Of a DNA stretch of 64,000 bases, positions 9,210 to 17,295 are shown piece by piece; positions within the stretch are counted from its first letter, which is position 1; the number at the start of each line of letters is the position of its first letter. The notes under the pieces were generated by a model. That model had not been told where the DNA came from, did not search any database, and saw only the letters and a list, made by a program, of their open reading frames with translations. The stretch covers positions 1 through 64,000 of the forward strand of contig CAKZFX010000019.1 in assembly GCA_936908745.1 (NCBI GenBank), given 5' to 3'. The position numbers and the translations under genes are program-made. This DNA is from an uncultured Chitinophagaceae bacterium. Its GTDB lineage: Bacteria; Bacteroidota; Bacteroidia; Chitinophagales; Chitinophagaceae.

Positions 9210-10313
9210 TTGGAAAACGAATTGCTATACCAAATAGCGTTATCGCTAACGCCTTCTATCGGGCCTGTGCAAGCCAAACTATTGGTGGACCACATGGGTT
9301 CGGCCAGCGATGTATTCAAAGCAAAAAGCAGTTCCTTAAAAAATATAGACGGGATTGGTGAAGTAAGGATCCGCAGCATTAAACAATTTGACAAATTCAA
9401 TGAAGCAGCCGAAGAAATAAAATTCATTGAAAAATATAAGATCAGCCCCTTGTTTATAACAGACGCTGCCTATCCTAAACGCCTGTTAAACTGCTACGAC
9501 TCACCCGTGCTGCTATACTACAAAGGTACGACAGATTTAAACAGTGCTAAAATCGTCTCCGTCATCGGCACCCGCAACCATACCGAATATGGTAAACAGC
9601 TCACCGAAACATTGATAAAAGATTTGGCGGCACATGATATACTCATCGTCAGTGGACTGGCTTATGGCATTGATGCCATTGCACACAAAGCTGCATTGAA
9701 AAATAACTTACCCACTGTGGGTGTATTGGCACATGGACTCGACCAGGTGTATCCTTCACAACATAAATCGCTGGCAAAAGATATGATCCGGCAAGGCGGT
9801 TTATTAACAGAATTTCGCAGCCGCAGCAAACCCGACAAACATAATTTCCCTACCCGCAACCGTATTGTAGCAGGTATGAGCGATGCCACAATTGTTATTG
9901 AAACCGGCATAAAAGGCGGCAGCATTATCACGGCCGAGCTCGCCAATGGTTATAACAAAGATGTTTTTGCTTTTCCCGGCAAGACCACCGATGCCAAGAG
10001 CGCCGGTTGCAACTGGCTGATCAAACAGAATAAAGCCATGTTACTGACGAATGCAGACGAATTGCTGGACCTGATGGGCTGGCAGCCAACAGCTCCCAAA
10101 AAGCGATTAGAGAAGCAGCGGGAACTGTTTATTGAACTGACAGCGGAGGAAAAGATCATTGTAGGCATACTGAAAGAAAAGGAAGCGGTGCATATTGACG
10201 AGATCAACCAGCAAAGCGGCCTGAACAGCAGTGCCGTGGCCGCCGCCATATTGGGGCTTGAATTACAAAACGTGGTGGTATCTTTACCCGGTAAATTGTA
10301 CCAATTGGCCTGA
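9210..10313 (+). CDS. dprA: DNA-processing protein DprA
   Basis: 367 residues. DprA protects incoming single-stranded DNA and loads RecA during natural transformation; it is cytosolic. An N-terminal HhH/SAM-like part (SIGPVQAKLL, IDGIGEVRI; 1-75) is followed by the extended Rossmann fold (about 100-300) with VIGTRNHTEYG, GLAYGIDAIAHKAAL, FPTRNRIVAGMSD and GIKGGSIITAELA, and a winged-helix domain at the C-terminus (about 305-365). The start is TTG at 9210; there is no upstream ATG in frame and the next internal Met would cut into the HhH region. Family length is normal. Confidence 0.92.
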   Translation: MENELLYQIALSLTPSIGPVQAKLLVDHMGSASDVFKAKSSSLKNIDGIGEVRIRSIKQFDKFNEAAEEIKFIEKYKISPLFITDAAYPKRLLNCYDSPVLLYYKGTTDLNSAKIVSVIGTRNHTEYGKQLTETLIKDLAAHDILIVSGLAYGIDAIAHKAALKNNLPTVGVLAHGLDQVYPSQHKSLAKDMIRQGGLLTEFRSRSKPDKHNFPTRNRIVAGMSDATIVIETGIKGGSIITAELANGYNKDVFAFPGKTTDAKSAGCNWLIKQNKAMLLTNADELLDLMGWQPTAPKKRLEKQRELFIELTAEEKIIVGILKEKEAVHIDEINQQSGLNSSAVAAAILGLELQNVVVSLPGKLYQLA

Positions 10314-10372
10314 CCGAGGCAACAGTTTCGGATTATTTGTTGTCATATCTTTTTCTAACTAACGCAGGGAGA

Positions 10373-12406
10373 ATGAAAGTTCATCAGCATATCTGTTTTT
10401 TTATACTCGTTGTTACAGGATTGTTTTTGCATACAAAAACATTTTCGCAAGCCTGCACCACATTGGGACAAACCCCTGCCACTGCCTTCCCGGTATGCGG
10501 AACAACGGTTTTTCACCAGGCATCTGTTCCCCTTTGCAGCACCAACAGCCTGTATGTTCCCGGCTGCTCCGGTGATGGCGCTAACTATGAAAACAGGAAC
10601 CCTTTCTTTTATAAATTCACCTGCTATGTTTCCGGCACGCTGGGCTTTCGCATCACACCGCTTGCACCTAACGAGGATTATGACTGGCAATTGTATGATA
10701 TCACCGGCCGCAACCCTGACGAGATTTTTACCAACCAATCAATAGTGGTTACGGGCAACTGGGCAGGAACCTATGGCCCTACCGGCGCCTCGGCAACAGG
10801 TGTTCCCGGTATTCAATGCGCTTCCGATCCTGCAGCCGGTGCACCGACTTTTACTGCCATGCCTAATTTGATTGCCGGTCACCAATACTTACTGATGATC
10901 AGCCATTTTACCAATACCCAAAGTGGTTATGATCTTTCGTTTGGCGGTGGCACCGGTGTGATAACAGACCCGGCCATTCCGCATATGCAGCAAATCAAAA
11001 CAAGCTGCGACGGTATGACCATCGGGCTTAAGATCAATAAAAAAATCCTTTGCAACAGCCTTACTTCCACCGGCAGCGAATTCAGGCTCTCACCAGCTAA
11101 TGCAACGGTGGTTTCCGCCACCACCCTTACCTGTTCTTCCGGTTTTGACTTTGACTCTGTTTCCCTCACCTTGTCAAATCCGTTAATCAATGGCAGCTAC
11201 CAGCTTATTATTGACAATGGAACCGATGGAAATACATTAAGAGACTATTGTGATAACTCTATTCCCCGGCTGGAGCAGTTGGCTTTTTCGTATGCTGCAC
11301 CACAGCCCATTTTTGCCGACAGCGTGGGCAAATTGGGTTGCGCTCCCGACTCTTTGCGCTTGTACTTTCCTAAAAGAATAAACTGCGCCAGTATTGCACC
11401 CAACGGTTCCGACTTTGTTGTCACCGGCCCTTCTCCCGTAACTGTTTCGTCGGCTGGCGGCAACTGTGTGAATGGCAAAACGGATTATGTAGTGATCAAA
11501 CTATCAGGCCCCATCGTAGTGGGCGGCACTTACCAGTTGCGCTTAAAAGCCGGTGATGACGGAACCGTAATTATTGATGAGTGCGGACAGGAAACACCCG
11601 TACAAACCATCAACTTCACTGCGGCCGACACGGTGTCTGCTGAATTTACTTATAACGCTCTTTTAGGTTGCATTAATAACACAGTTACCTTTTCACATGA
11701 TGGTGCGCACAATGTCAATAGCTGGAACTGGACATTTAATAATACGATCAAAGTCACTACGCAAAACCATACGATTGTTTTACCAGCATCAAGTACAAAT
11801 ATTGTCAGCCTCGTGGTAAACAATGGCGTTTGCCGTGATTTCACTGCACAGGAAATTATTTTTGACAATGAAACAAAAGCTATTTTCTCAATGCCTGATA
11901 TTATTTGTCCCGAAGATGGCTTGGAAATAACCAATAACAGTAAAGGACAAGTGGATAGCTGGCTATGGAAATATGATGTGCTTTCTACCAGCACACTGGA
12001 AAACCCGCCTCCTTATTTCTTCCCCAATTCAGGAAGGGAGGCCTACTACACCGTAAAACTGGTGGTACGTAACAATGCACTCGGCTGCACTGATAGTACA
12101 ACCCGCCGGGTAACCGTGCTGGACCATTGTTATATTGATGTAGCTACCGCCTTCACACCCAACGGCGATGGCATCAATGATTATTTCCGGCCGCACAATG
12201 CGTTGAAAGCTGATAACTATGAGTTCAAGATCTTCAATCGCTGGGGACAATTAGTATTCCAGTCCAACAACTGGCAGGACAGCTGGGATGGACGGATCAA
12301 AGGTGTGCCACAGGGAACAGGTGTTTTTGTCTGGATGCTGAGCTATACCCACCGGGTAACCAAACAACCTGTTTTCAAAAAGGGAACGGTAACGTTGATC
12401 CGCTAA
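10373..12406 (+). CDS. Secreted protein with T9SS type B (gliding-motility) C-terminal sorting domain
   Basis: 677 residues. Signal peptide 1-25 (MKVHQHICFFILVVTGLFL..., ending TFSQ). The middle has Cys-containing beta-sandwich repeats, two similar ones around HMQQIKTSCDGMTIGLKI and DSVGKLGCAPDSLRLYFPK, and a PKD-like segment (about 425-500). The C-terminus is the type B/CHU_C domain: TAFTPNGDGINDYF, FNRWGQLVFQS and KKGTVTLIR. Such proteins cross the outer membrane by the T9SS and are thought to be released or bound by SprF/PorP-like partners. The frame is open to a TTG at 10337, but the ATG at 10373, preceded by GGGAGA, gives the proper signal peptide. The cargo role is unknown. Confidence 0.85.
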   Translation: MKVHQHICFFILVVTGLFLHTKTFSQACTTLGQTPATAFPVCGTTVFHQASVPLCSTNSLYVPGCSGDGANYENRNPFFYKFTCYVSGTLGFRITPLAPNEDYDWQLYDITGRNPDEIFTNQSIVVTGNWAGTYGPTGASATGVPGIQCASDPAAGAPTFTAMPNLIAGHQYLLMISHFTNTQSGYDLSFGGGTGVITDPAIPHMQQIKTSCDGMTIGLKINKKILCNSLTSTGSEFRLSPANATVVSATTLTCSSGFDFDSVSLTLSNPLINGSYQLIIDNGTDGNTLRDYCDNSIPRLEQLAFSYAAPQPIFADSVGKLGCAPDSLRLYFPKRINCASIAPNGSDFVVTGPSPVTVSSAGGNCVNGKTDYVVIKLSGPIVVGGTYQLRLKAGDDGTVIIDECGQETPVQTINFTAADTVSAEFTYNALLGCINNTVTFSHDGAHNVNSWNWTFNNTIKVTTQNHTIVLPASSTNIVSLVVNNGVCRDFTAQEIIFDNETKAIFSMPDIICPEDGLEITNNSKGQVDSWLWKYDVLSTSTLENPPPYFFPNSGREAYYTVKLVVRNNALGCTDSTTRRVTVLDHCYIDVATAFTPNGDGINDYFRPHNALKADNYEFKIFNRWGQLVFQSNNWQDSWDGRIKGVPQGTGVFVWMLSYTHRVTKQPVFKKGTVTLIR

Positions 12407-12560
12407 TTTTTCACCGCAAAAGAAATATCTAACCGCTAACCTGCCTGTCGGCAGACAGGGAATAAGAGAAGCAGAGATGCACAGAGAGATTTAACCGCAA
12501 GGGTGCAAAGGCTATCACTCTGTGGTTCTCCTTATCTCCGTGGGAAACCCATTCTACGGC
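12407..12560. repeat. Intergenic repeat (ACCGCAAAG/CACAGAG words) with 20-bp near-palindrome
   Basis: The stretch after the type B cargo gene contains TTCACCGCAAAAG, AATAAGAGAAGCAGAGA, CACAGAGAG, TTTAACCGCAAGG and CTCTGTGGTTCTCCTTATC, words shared with three other intergenic regions here. At 12440-12459 lies CCTGCCTGTCGGCAGACAGG, the exact reverse complement of 20-mers at 24087-24106 and 33481-33500. No ORF of note. Confidence 0.7.
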
Positions 12561-12650
12561 TTACCAGCGCCTTTATTTTACCCAAATAGCCTTCCCCCCG
12601 GCATTTATTGTAGTCAAAATTAAGCAGCCCCCTGTAGCCCCGGAAGCCTG

Positions 12651-12680
12651 TTTGGTGATATTCTTTTTGTCGTATCTTTG
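12651..12680 (+). promoter_or_regulatory. guaB promoter (-33 TTTG, -7 TATCTTTG)
   Basis: TTTG at 12651-12654 and TATCTTTG at 12673-12680 are separated by 18 bases, a good match to the Bacteroidota promoter. The -7 element ends three bases before the ATG at 12684, so the message is probably leaderless. Confidence 0.65.
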
Positions 12681-12683
12681 CAC

Positions 12684-14180
12684 ATGGCAACAAGAAATTC
12701 CCGCTCTACCAGCACAAATCCCAACAAATTTTTCGGTGAAGGTCTTACGTTTGATGACGTATTATTAATACCCGGTTATAGCCAGGTGCTTCCCCGTGAT
12801 GTGGACATCCGCACAAAACTGACCAAAAACATTACCCTCAACGTTCCTATGCTCTCTGCAGCAATGGACACGGTTACAGAAGCCAGCCTTGCAACGGCAT
12901 TAGCCCGCGAAGGTGGTTTGGGTATTTTACATAAAAATATGACCATTGAAAAACAGGCCGAGCAGGTGCGCAAAGTAAAAAGAAGCGAAAGCGGCCTGAT
13001 CATCGACCCTGTTACACTGTTAGCTGATGCAAGTATCGGTGATGCGCTGCGCATCATGCGTGAAAATAAAATCGGTGGTATTCCCATCGTTGACAAAGCC
13101 AATAAACTGGTTGGCATTCTGACCAACCGTGACCTGCGCTTTGAAGACAATCCCAAGCGGAAAGTAAGCGAAGTGATGACCAAAGAAAATTTGTATACCG
13201 CTCCCGAAGGCACTGACCTGAAAAAAGCCGAACAGCTTTTCAAAAAAACGAAGGTTGAAAAATTGCCGATCATCAATAAGAAAGGACAACTGGCGGGGTT
13301 GTTTACGTACAGCGATATTTTAAAACTGAAAAGCAATCCGAATGCAGCAAAAGATGAATTTGGCCGCTTGCTGGTAGGTGCCGGTGTGGGTATTACCAAA
13401 GACATGCTGGATCGTGTAGCCGCTTTGCAACAGGTGGGTGTGGATGTGATCGCTCTCGACAGTGCACATGGACATAGCAAAGGCGTGATCGAAGCATTGA
13501 AAAGTGTAAAAAAGAACTTCAAAGGACTTGATGTCATTGCAGGTAATGTAGGCACAGCCGCCGGTGCCAAAGCATTGGCAGAAGTTGGTGCTGATGCGGT
13601 GAAAGTAGGTATCGGCCCCGGTTCTATTTGTACCACGAGGATTGTGGCTGGCGCGGGTGTTCCGCAGCTAACAGCTATCATGGAAGCGCATTCTGTATTG
13701 AAACAAAAAAATGTTCCGTTGATCGCCGATGGCGGTATCCGCTACACAGGTGATATGGTGAAAGCCCTGGCCGCAGGTGCTGACTGTGTGATGATGGGAA
13801 GCATCTTTGCGGGTACAGAAGAAAGCCCGGGCGAAACAATTATCTACGAAGGAAGAAAATTCAAAGAATACCGTGGTATGGGTTCATTAGGCGCTATGGC
13901 TACGGGCAGCAGCGACCGTTATTTCCAGGATGTCGAAGATGATGTAAAGAAATTTGTACCGGAAGGAATTGAAGGACGTGTGGCGTATAAAGGGACATTA
14001 AAAGAAATCGTTTATCAATACACGGGTGGTCTTCGTGCAGGTATGGGTTATTGCGGTGCGCAAAACCTGGCCGATCTGAAAAAAGCAAGCTTTGTAAAGA
14101 TCAGTAATGCAGGTATGAAAGAAAGTCATGCACACGATATCGATATCACGAAAGAAGCACCGAATTATAGCAGGAGATAG
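12684..14180 (+). CDS. guaB: IMP dehydrogenase
   Basis: 498 residues. GuaB oxidises IMP to XMP with NAD, the first committed step to GMP, in the cytosol. The (beta/alpha)8 barrel is split by two CBS domains (about 112-220) that bind regulatory purine nucleotides in this family. Key elements are LTFDDVLLIPGYS, the catalytic loop GIGPGSICTTR with Cys316, the IMP-binding IADGGIRYTGD and the flap region YRGMGS. Length is that of typical bacterial GuaB. A TTG codon at 12678 lies inside the promoter element; the ATG at 12684 is the start. Transcription is monocistronic and ends at a strong hairpin shared with convergent tonB. Confidence 0.96.
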   Translation: MATRNSRSTSTNPNKFFGEGLTFDDVLLIPGYSQVLPRDVDIRTKLTKNITLNVPMLSAAMDTVTEASLATALAREGGLGILHKNMTIEKQAEQVRKVKRSESGLIIDPVTLLADASIGDALRIMRENKIGGIPIVDKANKLVGILTNRDLRFEDNPKRKVSEVMTKENLYTAPEGTDLKKAEQLFKKTKVEKLPIINKKGQLAGLFTYSDILKLKSNPNAAKDEFGRLLVGAGVGITKDMLDRVAALQQVGVDVIALDSAHGHSKGVIEALKSVKKNFKGLDVIAGNVGTAAGAKALAEVGADAVKVGIGPGSICTTRIVAGAGVPQLTAIMEAHSVLKQKNVPLIADGGIRYTGDMVKALAAGADCVMMGSIFAGTEESPGETIIYEGRKFKEYRGMGSLGAMATGSSDRYFQDVEDDVKKFVPEGIEGRVAYKGTLKEIVYQYTGGLRAGMGYCGAQNLADLKKASFVKISNAGMKESHAHDIDITKEAPNYSRR

Positions 14181-14193
14181 TTTATTAGTTGAT

Positions 14194-14242
14194 AGGTTGG
14201 TAAGTTGACAGGGATTGCCTTCTCAACTTACCAACCTTTTTA
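14194..14242. terminator. Bidirectional terminator between guaB and tonB
   Basis: A perfect 15-bp stem, AGGTTGGTAAGTTGA (14194-14208) with TCAACTTACCAACCT (14223-14237), loop of 14, followed by TTTT. It sits between convergent genes. The words GTTGATAGGTTGG and TCAACTTACCAACC also belong to a dispersed repeat type seen at 22255-22325. Confidence 0.75.
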
Positions 14243-14256
14243 CTTGTCAACCTTTC

Positions 14257-15060
14257 CTATTCATCGCCTACTACTTCATAGGTGATCAACTGAGTATGAT
14301 AGGCTTTTACCTTGAAACCATTCTGGATCGCTGGTTCCCATTTCTTTGCTTTTTTCAATACTCTTACTGCTTCTTCCTCCATCCCGAATCCATGATTGGT
14401 TAAGGGCACAATGTCGCTTACATTGCCTTCTTTGTCCACCACGAATTTGATCCGTACAGTGTAGCGTCCGGCGGGTGCGCCATTGTCAACTGCTGCCTGC
14501 GGGTTCAGGTTTTTTTCAAGAAATCGTTTCCAGTCGCCATCAAACTTAGCAGGAATTTCAACGCTGGTCCAGATCTCTGGCTCCTTTGGCTTAGGGATAT
14601 CGACAATGCCCGTTTTGTCACCGGGAATTTCTACTTCCGTAGGAACATCATCAATCACGCCATCGGTTTTAATAGCACCAATCGCAGCTGTTTCAAAAAC
14701 TTCCTGTGCAGGTGGCGGATCTTCCACTACATCTGCCAGCACAGGTGGCAGCAACACATCTGTTTTCACTTGTTGCTGCTCCGCCGGTGGAATTTCTTCG
14801 GGAGGTGGAATAGGCACATCATCTTTAATCTCCTGTAAAGTGTGTTCCGTCATTATATCCGGCGGCGGCGCACTTTTTTTCTGGCTGCTGGCAAACGCCA
14901 CACCGGCGATAATCAGTGTAAACAGGCTGCCGGTAACGATCAATGCTTTTTTAATCCGCTTTGTATACGTGGCACGAAGCTCATAAGCGCCATAGTCTTT
15001 GTTGCGGTTGTCAAAGACAATATCCAGTAAACTGGATGATAAAATTTTGTTGGTATCCAT
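14257..15060 (-). CDS. tonB: Energy transducer TonB
   Basis: 267 residues. TonB couples the inner-membrane ExbBD proton motor to outer-membrane receptors. A cytoplasmic N-terminal segment (1-36; DIVFDNRNKDYGAYELR, typical of Bacteroidota TonB) precedes one transmembrane helix (about 38-58), a Pro/Glu-rich periplasmic spacer (about 65-165; PIPPPEEIPPAEQQQ) and the TonB C-terminal domain (about 185-265; VRIKFVVDKEGNVSDI, ending YEVVGDE). exbB/exbD are not next to it. It would serve receptors such as the SusC-like protein at the left edge. ATG is at the complement of 15058-15060. Confidence 0.93.
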   Translation of the reverse strand: MDTNKILSSSLLDIVFDNRNKDYGAYELRATYTKRIKKALIVTGSLFTLIIAGVAFASSQKKSAPPPDIMTEHTLQEIKDDVPIPPPEEIPPAEQQQVKTDVLLPPVLADVVEDPPPAQEVFETAAIGAIKTDGVIDDVPTEVEIPGDKTGIVDIPKPKEPEIWTSVEIPAKFDGDWKRFLEKNLNPQAAVDNGAPAGRYTVRIKFVVDKEGNVSDIVPLTNHGFGMEEEAVRVLKKAKKWEPAIQNGFKVKAYHTQLITYEVVGDE

Positions 15061-15126
15061 GGCTTAACATTTTTTAATGAGATAAAACCATAGCGGCATT
15101 CCACAAAAATTTATTTTTATGGAAAT

Positions 15127-16347
15127 ATGAAGCATTCGTATCACTGGCACATCTTAGCTACATTTACAAAAAGGATTCTATTGAAAAAGACCCTGTTTTT
15201 TTGGTTGCTGCTTACCAGCTTTTTCGCCATCCGCAGCCATGCGCAAACGGCTGACAGTTGTGGCTTGCGCATCAGTTTGCTGACCTGTTCACCGGGTTCG
15301 GAGTTGTATTCTTCCTTTGGTCATAGCGCCATACGGGTCACCGATCTTTCCAACCGGTCAGACATGGTTTTTAACTATGGCACCTTTGATTTTGATGACC
15401 CTTACTTCTATAAAAAGTTTGTAAAAGCACAGTTGCTTTATTTTGTTACGGTGTATGATATGGAGGATTTTTTAGCCGAATACCGTTACTTTAAAAGAGG
15501 GGTGACAGAACAGGTGTTGCAATTGAGCTGCGGGGATAAACAAAAACTCGTAGCCGCATTATATGAAAACGCCAAAGAAGAAAACAAGTATTATAAATAC
15601 GATTTTGCTTACGACAACTGTACCACACAGTTGCGGGATATGCTGGAAAAAGTAACCGGCGAGCAATTAAAAACAACATCCATTATTCCCGCAGAAGGCA
15701 TCACATTCCGCCAGCTGATCCATGACTATTTAAAACAAAACAATCAATACTGGAGTGGCCTGGGCATTGATATTTTATTGGGCAGCCCGTTGGATAAAAA
15801 GATCAGTAACCGCGAAGCAATGTTCCTGCCGGACTATTTGTTGATGGCATTGGACAGTGCTACGCTGAAAGGGCAACCATTGGTACAAGAGAAAAAAGAA
15901 ATCTTACCGGCGCTGGCAATGTCAAACAGCAGAAGCATTTTTAAACCCTTCTTTACATTTGCTGTCCTGTTTGTTTTGATACTGTTACTAAGTGTTCTTT
16001 TCCGCAATAGTTACAGCGGCCTGTTTCGTGTATTTGATTTTACGCTCTTCTTTCTATGTGGCGCATTGGGCTGTTTACTGTTATTTATGTGGTTTGCAAC
16101 CGACCACCCCATGTGTAAGGATAATTACAACCTGCTTTGGGCGTTGCCAACACATTTACCGGTCGCTTTTTTCCTGTTTGCTAAAAAGAAATGGGTCGGC
16201 CACTATTTTTTCTTCCTGTGCTTTTATAGTATCGCTTTGCTGGCTGCATGGTTTGTATTGCCCCAATCATTAAATCCTGCTTTGCTTTGGATAAATGGTA
16301 TCATCATTGTTAGAAGTTACTTCATCAGTAAAAGGTTAAAGGGGTAA
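15127..16347 (+). CDS. DUF4105 (Lnb N-terminal periplasmic domain) membrane protein
   Basis: 406 residues. A signal/anchor segment (about 20-39, ending SHAQ) is followed by a DUF4105 domain (about 44-235) with ISLLTCSPGSELYSSFGHSA, FNYGTFDF and the conserved FAYDNCTTQLRDML; the Cys/His set here is the family's conserved core. The last 140 residues have four or five transmembrane helices (about 271-405). DUF4105 is the Lnb-type periplasmic domain; in Bacteroidota the protein is uncharacterised but a lipid or envelope role is usually supposed. It is divergent from tonB, with 66 bases between; TATTTTTA at 15111-15118 is one mismatch from a -7 element and lies close to the ATG at 15127. Confidence 0.8.
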   Translation: MKHSYHWHILATFTKRILLKKTLFFWLLLTSFFAIRSHAQTADSCGLRISLLTCSPGSELYSSFGHSAIRVTDLSNRSDMVFNYGTFDFDDPYFYKKFVKAQLLYFVTVYDMEDFLAEYRYFKRGVTEQVLQLSCGDKQKLVAALYENAKEENKYYKYDFAYDNCTTQLRDMLEKVTGEQLKTTSIIPAEGITFRQLIHDYLKQNNQYWSGLGIDILLGSPLDKKISNREAMFLPDYLLMALDSATLKGQPLVQEKKEILPALAMSNSRSIFKPFFTFAVLFVLILLLSVLFRNSYSGLFRVFDFTLFFLCGALGCLLLFMWFATDHPMCKDNYNLLWALPTHLPVAFFLFAKKKWVGHYFFFLCFYSIALLAAWFVLPQSLNPALLWINGIIIVRSYFISKRLKG

Positions 16348-16469
16348 GGTATAGGGTGGAAGGTATAAGGTTTAAGGTTTAAGGCAAGACGACCCCGTAC
16401 CTCGTACTTATCACTTCGTACTTGTTCTTCGTATTTTGTATTTCGTACTTCTTACTTAATTGTATTGTT
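16348..16469. repeat. Low-complexity intergenic tract (AAGGTTTAAGG and CGTACTTC words)
   Basis: The gap consists of two degenerate tandem blocks: AGGTATAGGGTGGAAGGTAT followed by AAGGTTTAAGGTTTAAGG, then CGTACCTCGTACTTATC and several TTCGTACTT/CGTATTT units up to about 16455. It yields a spurious open frame upstream of the next gene. Confidence 0.6.
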
Positions 16470-17261
16470 ATGAAAAAAGAAATCATTTATAAAGACCATC
16501 GCATTGTATATGCTGTTGAAGGCGCAGGCAAACCTGTTATGTTGGTACATGGTTTTGGAGAAGACAGCAGCGTGTGGGACAACCAGGTTACATTTTTAAA
16601 AGATCATTTTCAATTGATCGTTCCTGATCTTCCGGGTACTGGCGGGTCGGCCGTGGTGGAGGATATGAGTATGGAAGGCATGGCGGATGTTTTGAAAGTA
16701 ATTGCGGATAAAGAAACAAGGGAGCCTTTTACGCTGATCGGTCATAGTATGGGCGGATATATTACGCTGGCTTTTGCTGAAAAATATGCTGACCGGCTCA
16801 ATGGTTTCGGGCTTTTCCATTCTTCGGCTTTTGCCGACAGCGAAGAGAAAAAAGCCACCCGGCAAAAAGGAATTGAATTTATCCGGCAGCATGGGGCTTT
16901 TGAGTTCCTGAAAACCGCCACACCTAACCTTTTTAGTCCCAAAACCAAGGATGAAAGGCCTGAATTAATTGACAAACAAATAGCAGCAACAAGCAGCTTT
17001 TCAGCTGATTCGCTCGTCTTATACTATAGAGCGATGATGAGTCGCCCTGACAGAACGGTTGTTTTAAAAGAAACCACCTTAACTGTTCTGTTTATAATCG
17101 GCGAGCATGATACCGCCATCCCGATGACAGACGTTCTCCAACAAAGCCATTTCCCCGGCAGATCACATATTCATATTTTTTCCAACTCCGGCCATATGGG
17201 AATGCTGGAAGAAGCAGAGAAAAGCAATAATATACTTCTCGACTTCCTGACGTCCCTATAA
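16470..17261 (+). CDS. Alpha/beta-fold hydrolase
   Basis: 263 residues. The alpha/beta-hydrolase core shows the oxyanion HGFGEDSSVW, the strand LIVPDLPGTGGS, the nucleophile elbow GHSMGG with Ser93, the acid region IGEHDTAIP and the catalytic His in NSGHMGMLE near the C-terminus, so the triad is complete. No signal peptide is present, so it is cytosolic. The substrate is not predictable; the closest groups are ester or C-C bond hydrolases of the MhpC/BioH type. The frame is open upstream to 16422 but that extension is translated low-complexity repeat; the ATG at 16470 (MKKEIIYKDH) is the real start. Confidence 0.82.
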   Translation: MKKEIIYKDHRIVYAVEGAGKPVMLVHGFGEDSSVWDNQVTFLKDHFQLIVPDLPGTGGSAVVEDMSMEGMADVLKVIADKETREPFTLIGHSMGGYITLAFAEKYADRLNGFGLFHSSAFADSEEKKATRQKGIEFIRQHGAFEFLKTATPNLFSPKTKDERPELIDKQIAATSSFSADSLVLYYRAMMSRPDRTVVLKETTLTVLFIIGEHDTAIPMTDVLQQSHFPGRSHIHIFSNSGHMGMLEEAEKSNNILLDFLTSL

Positions 17262-17295
17262 GGCTTATTATTTACTAAAACCAAAACTAATCCGT

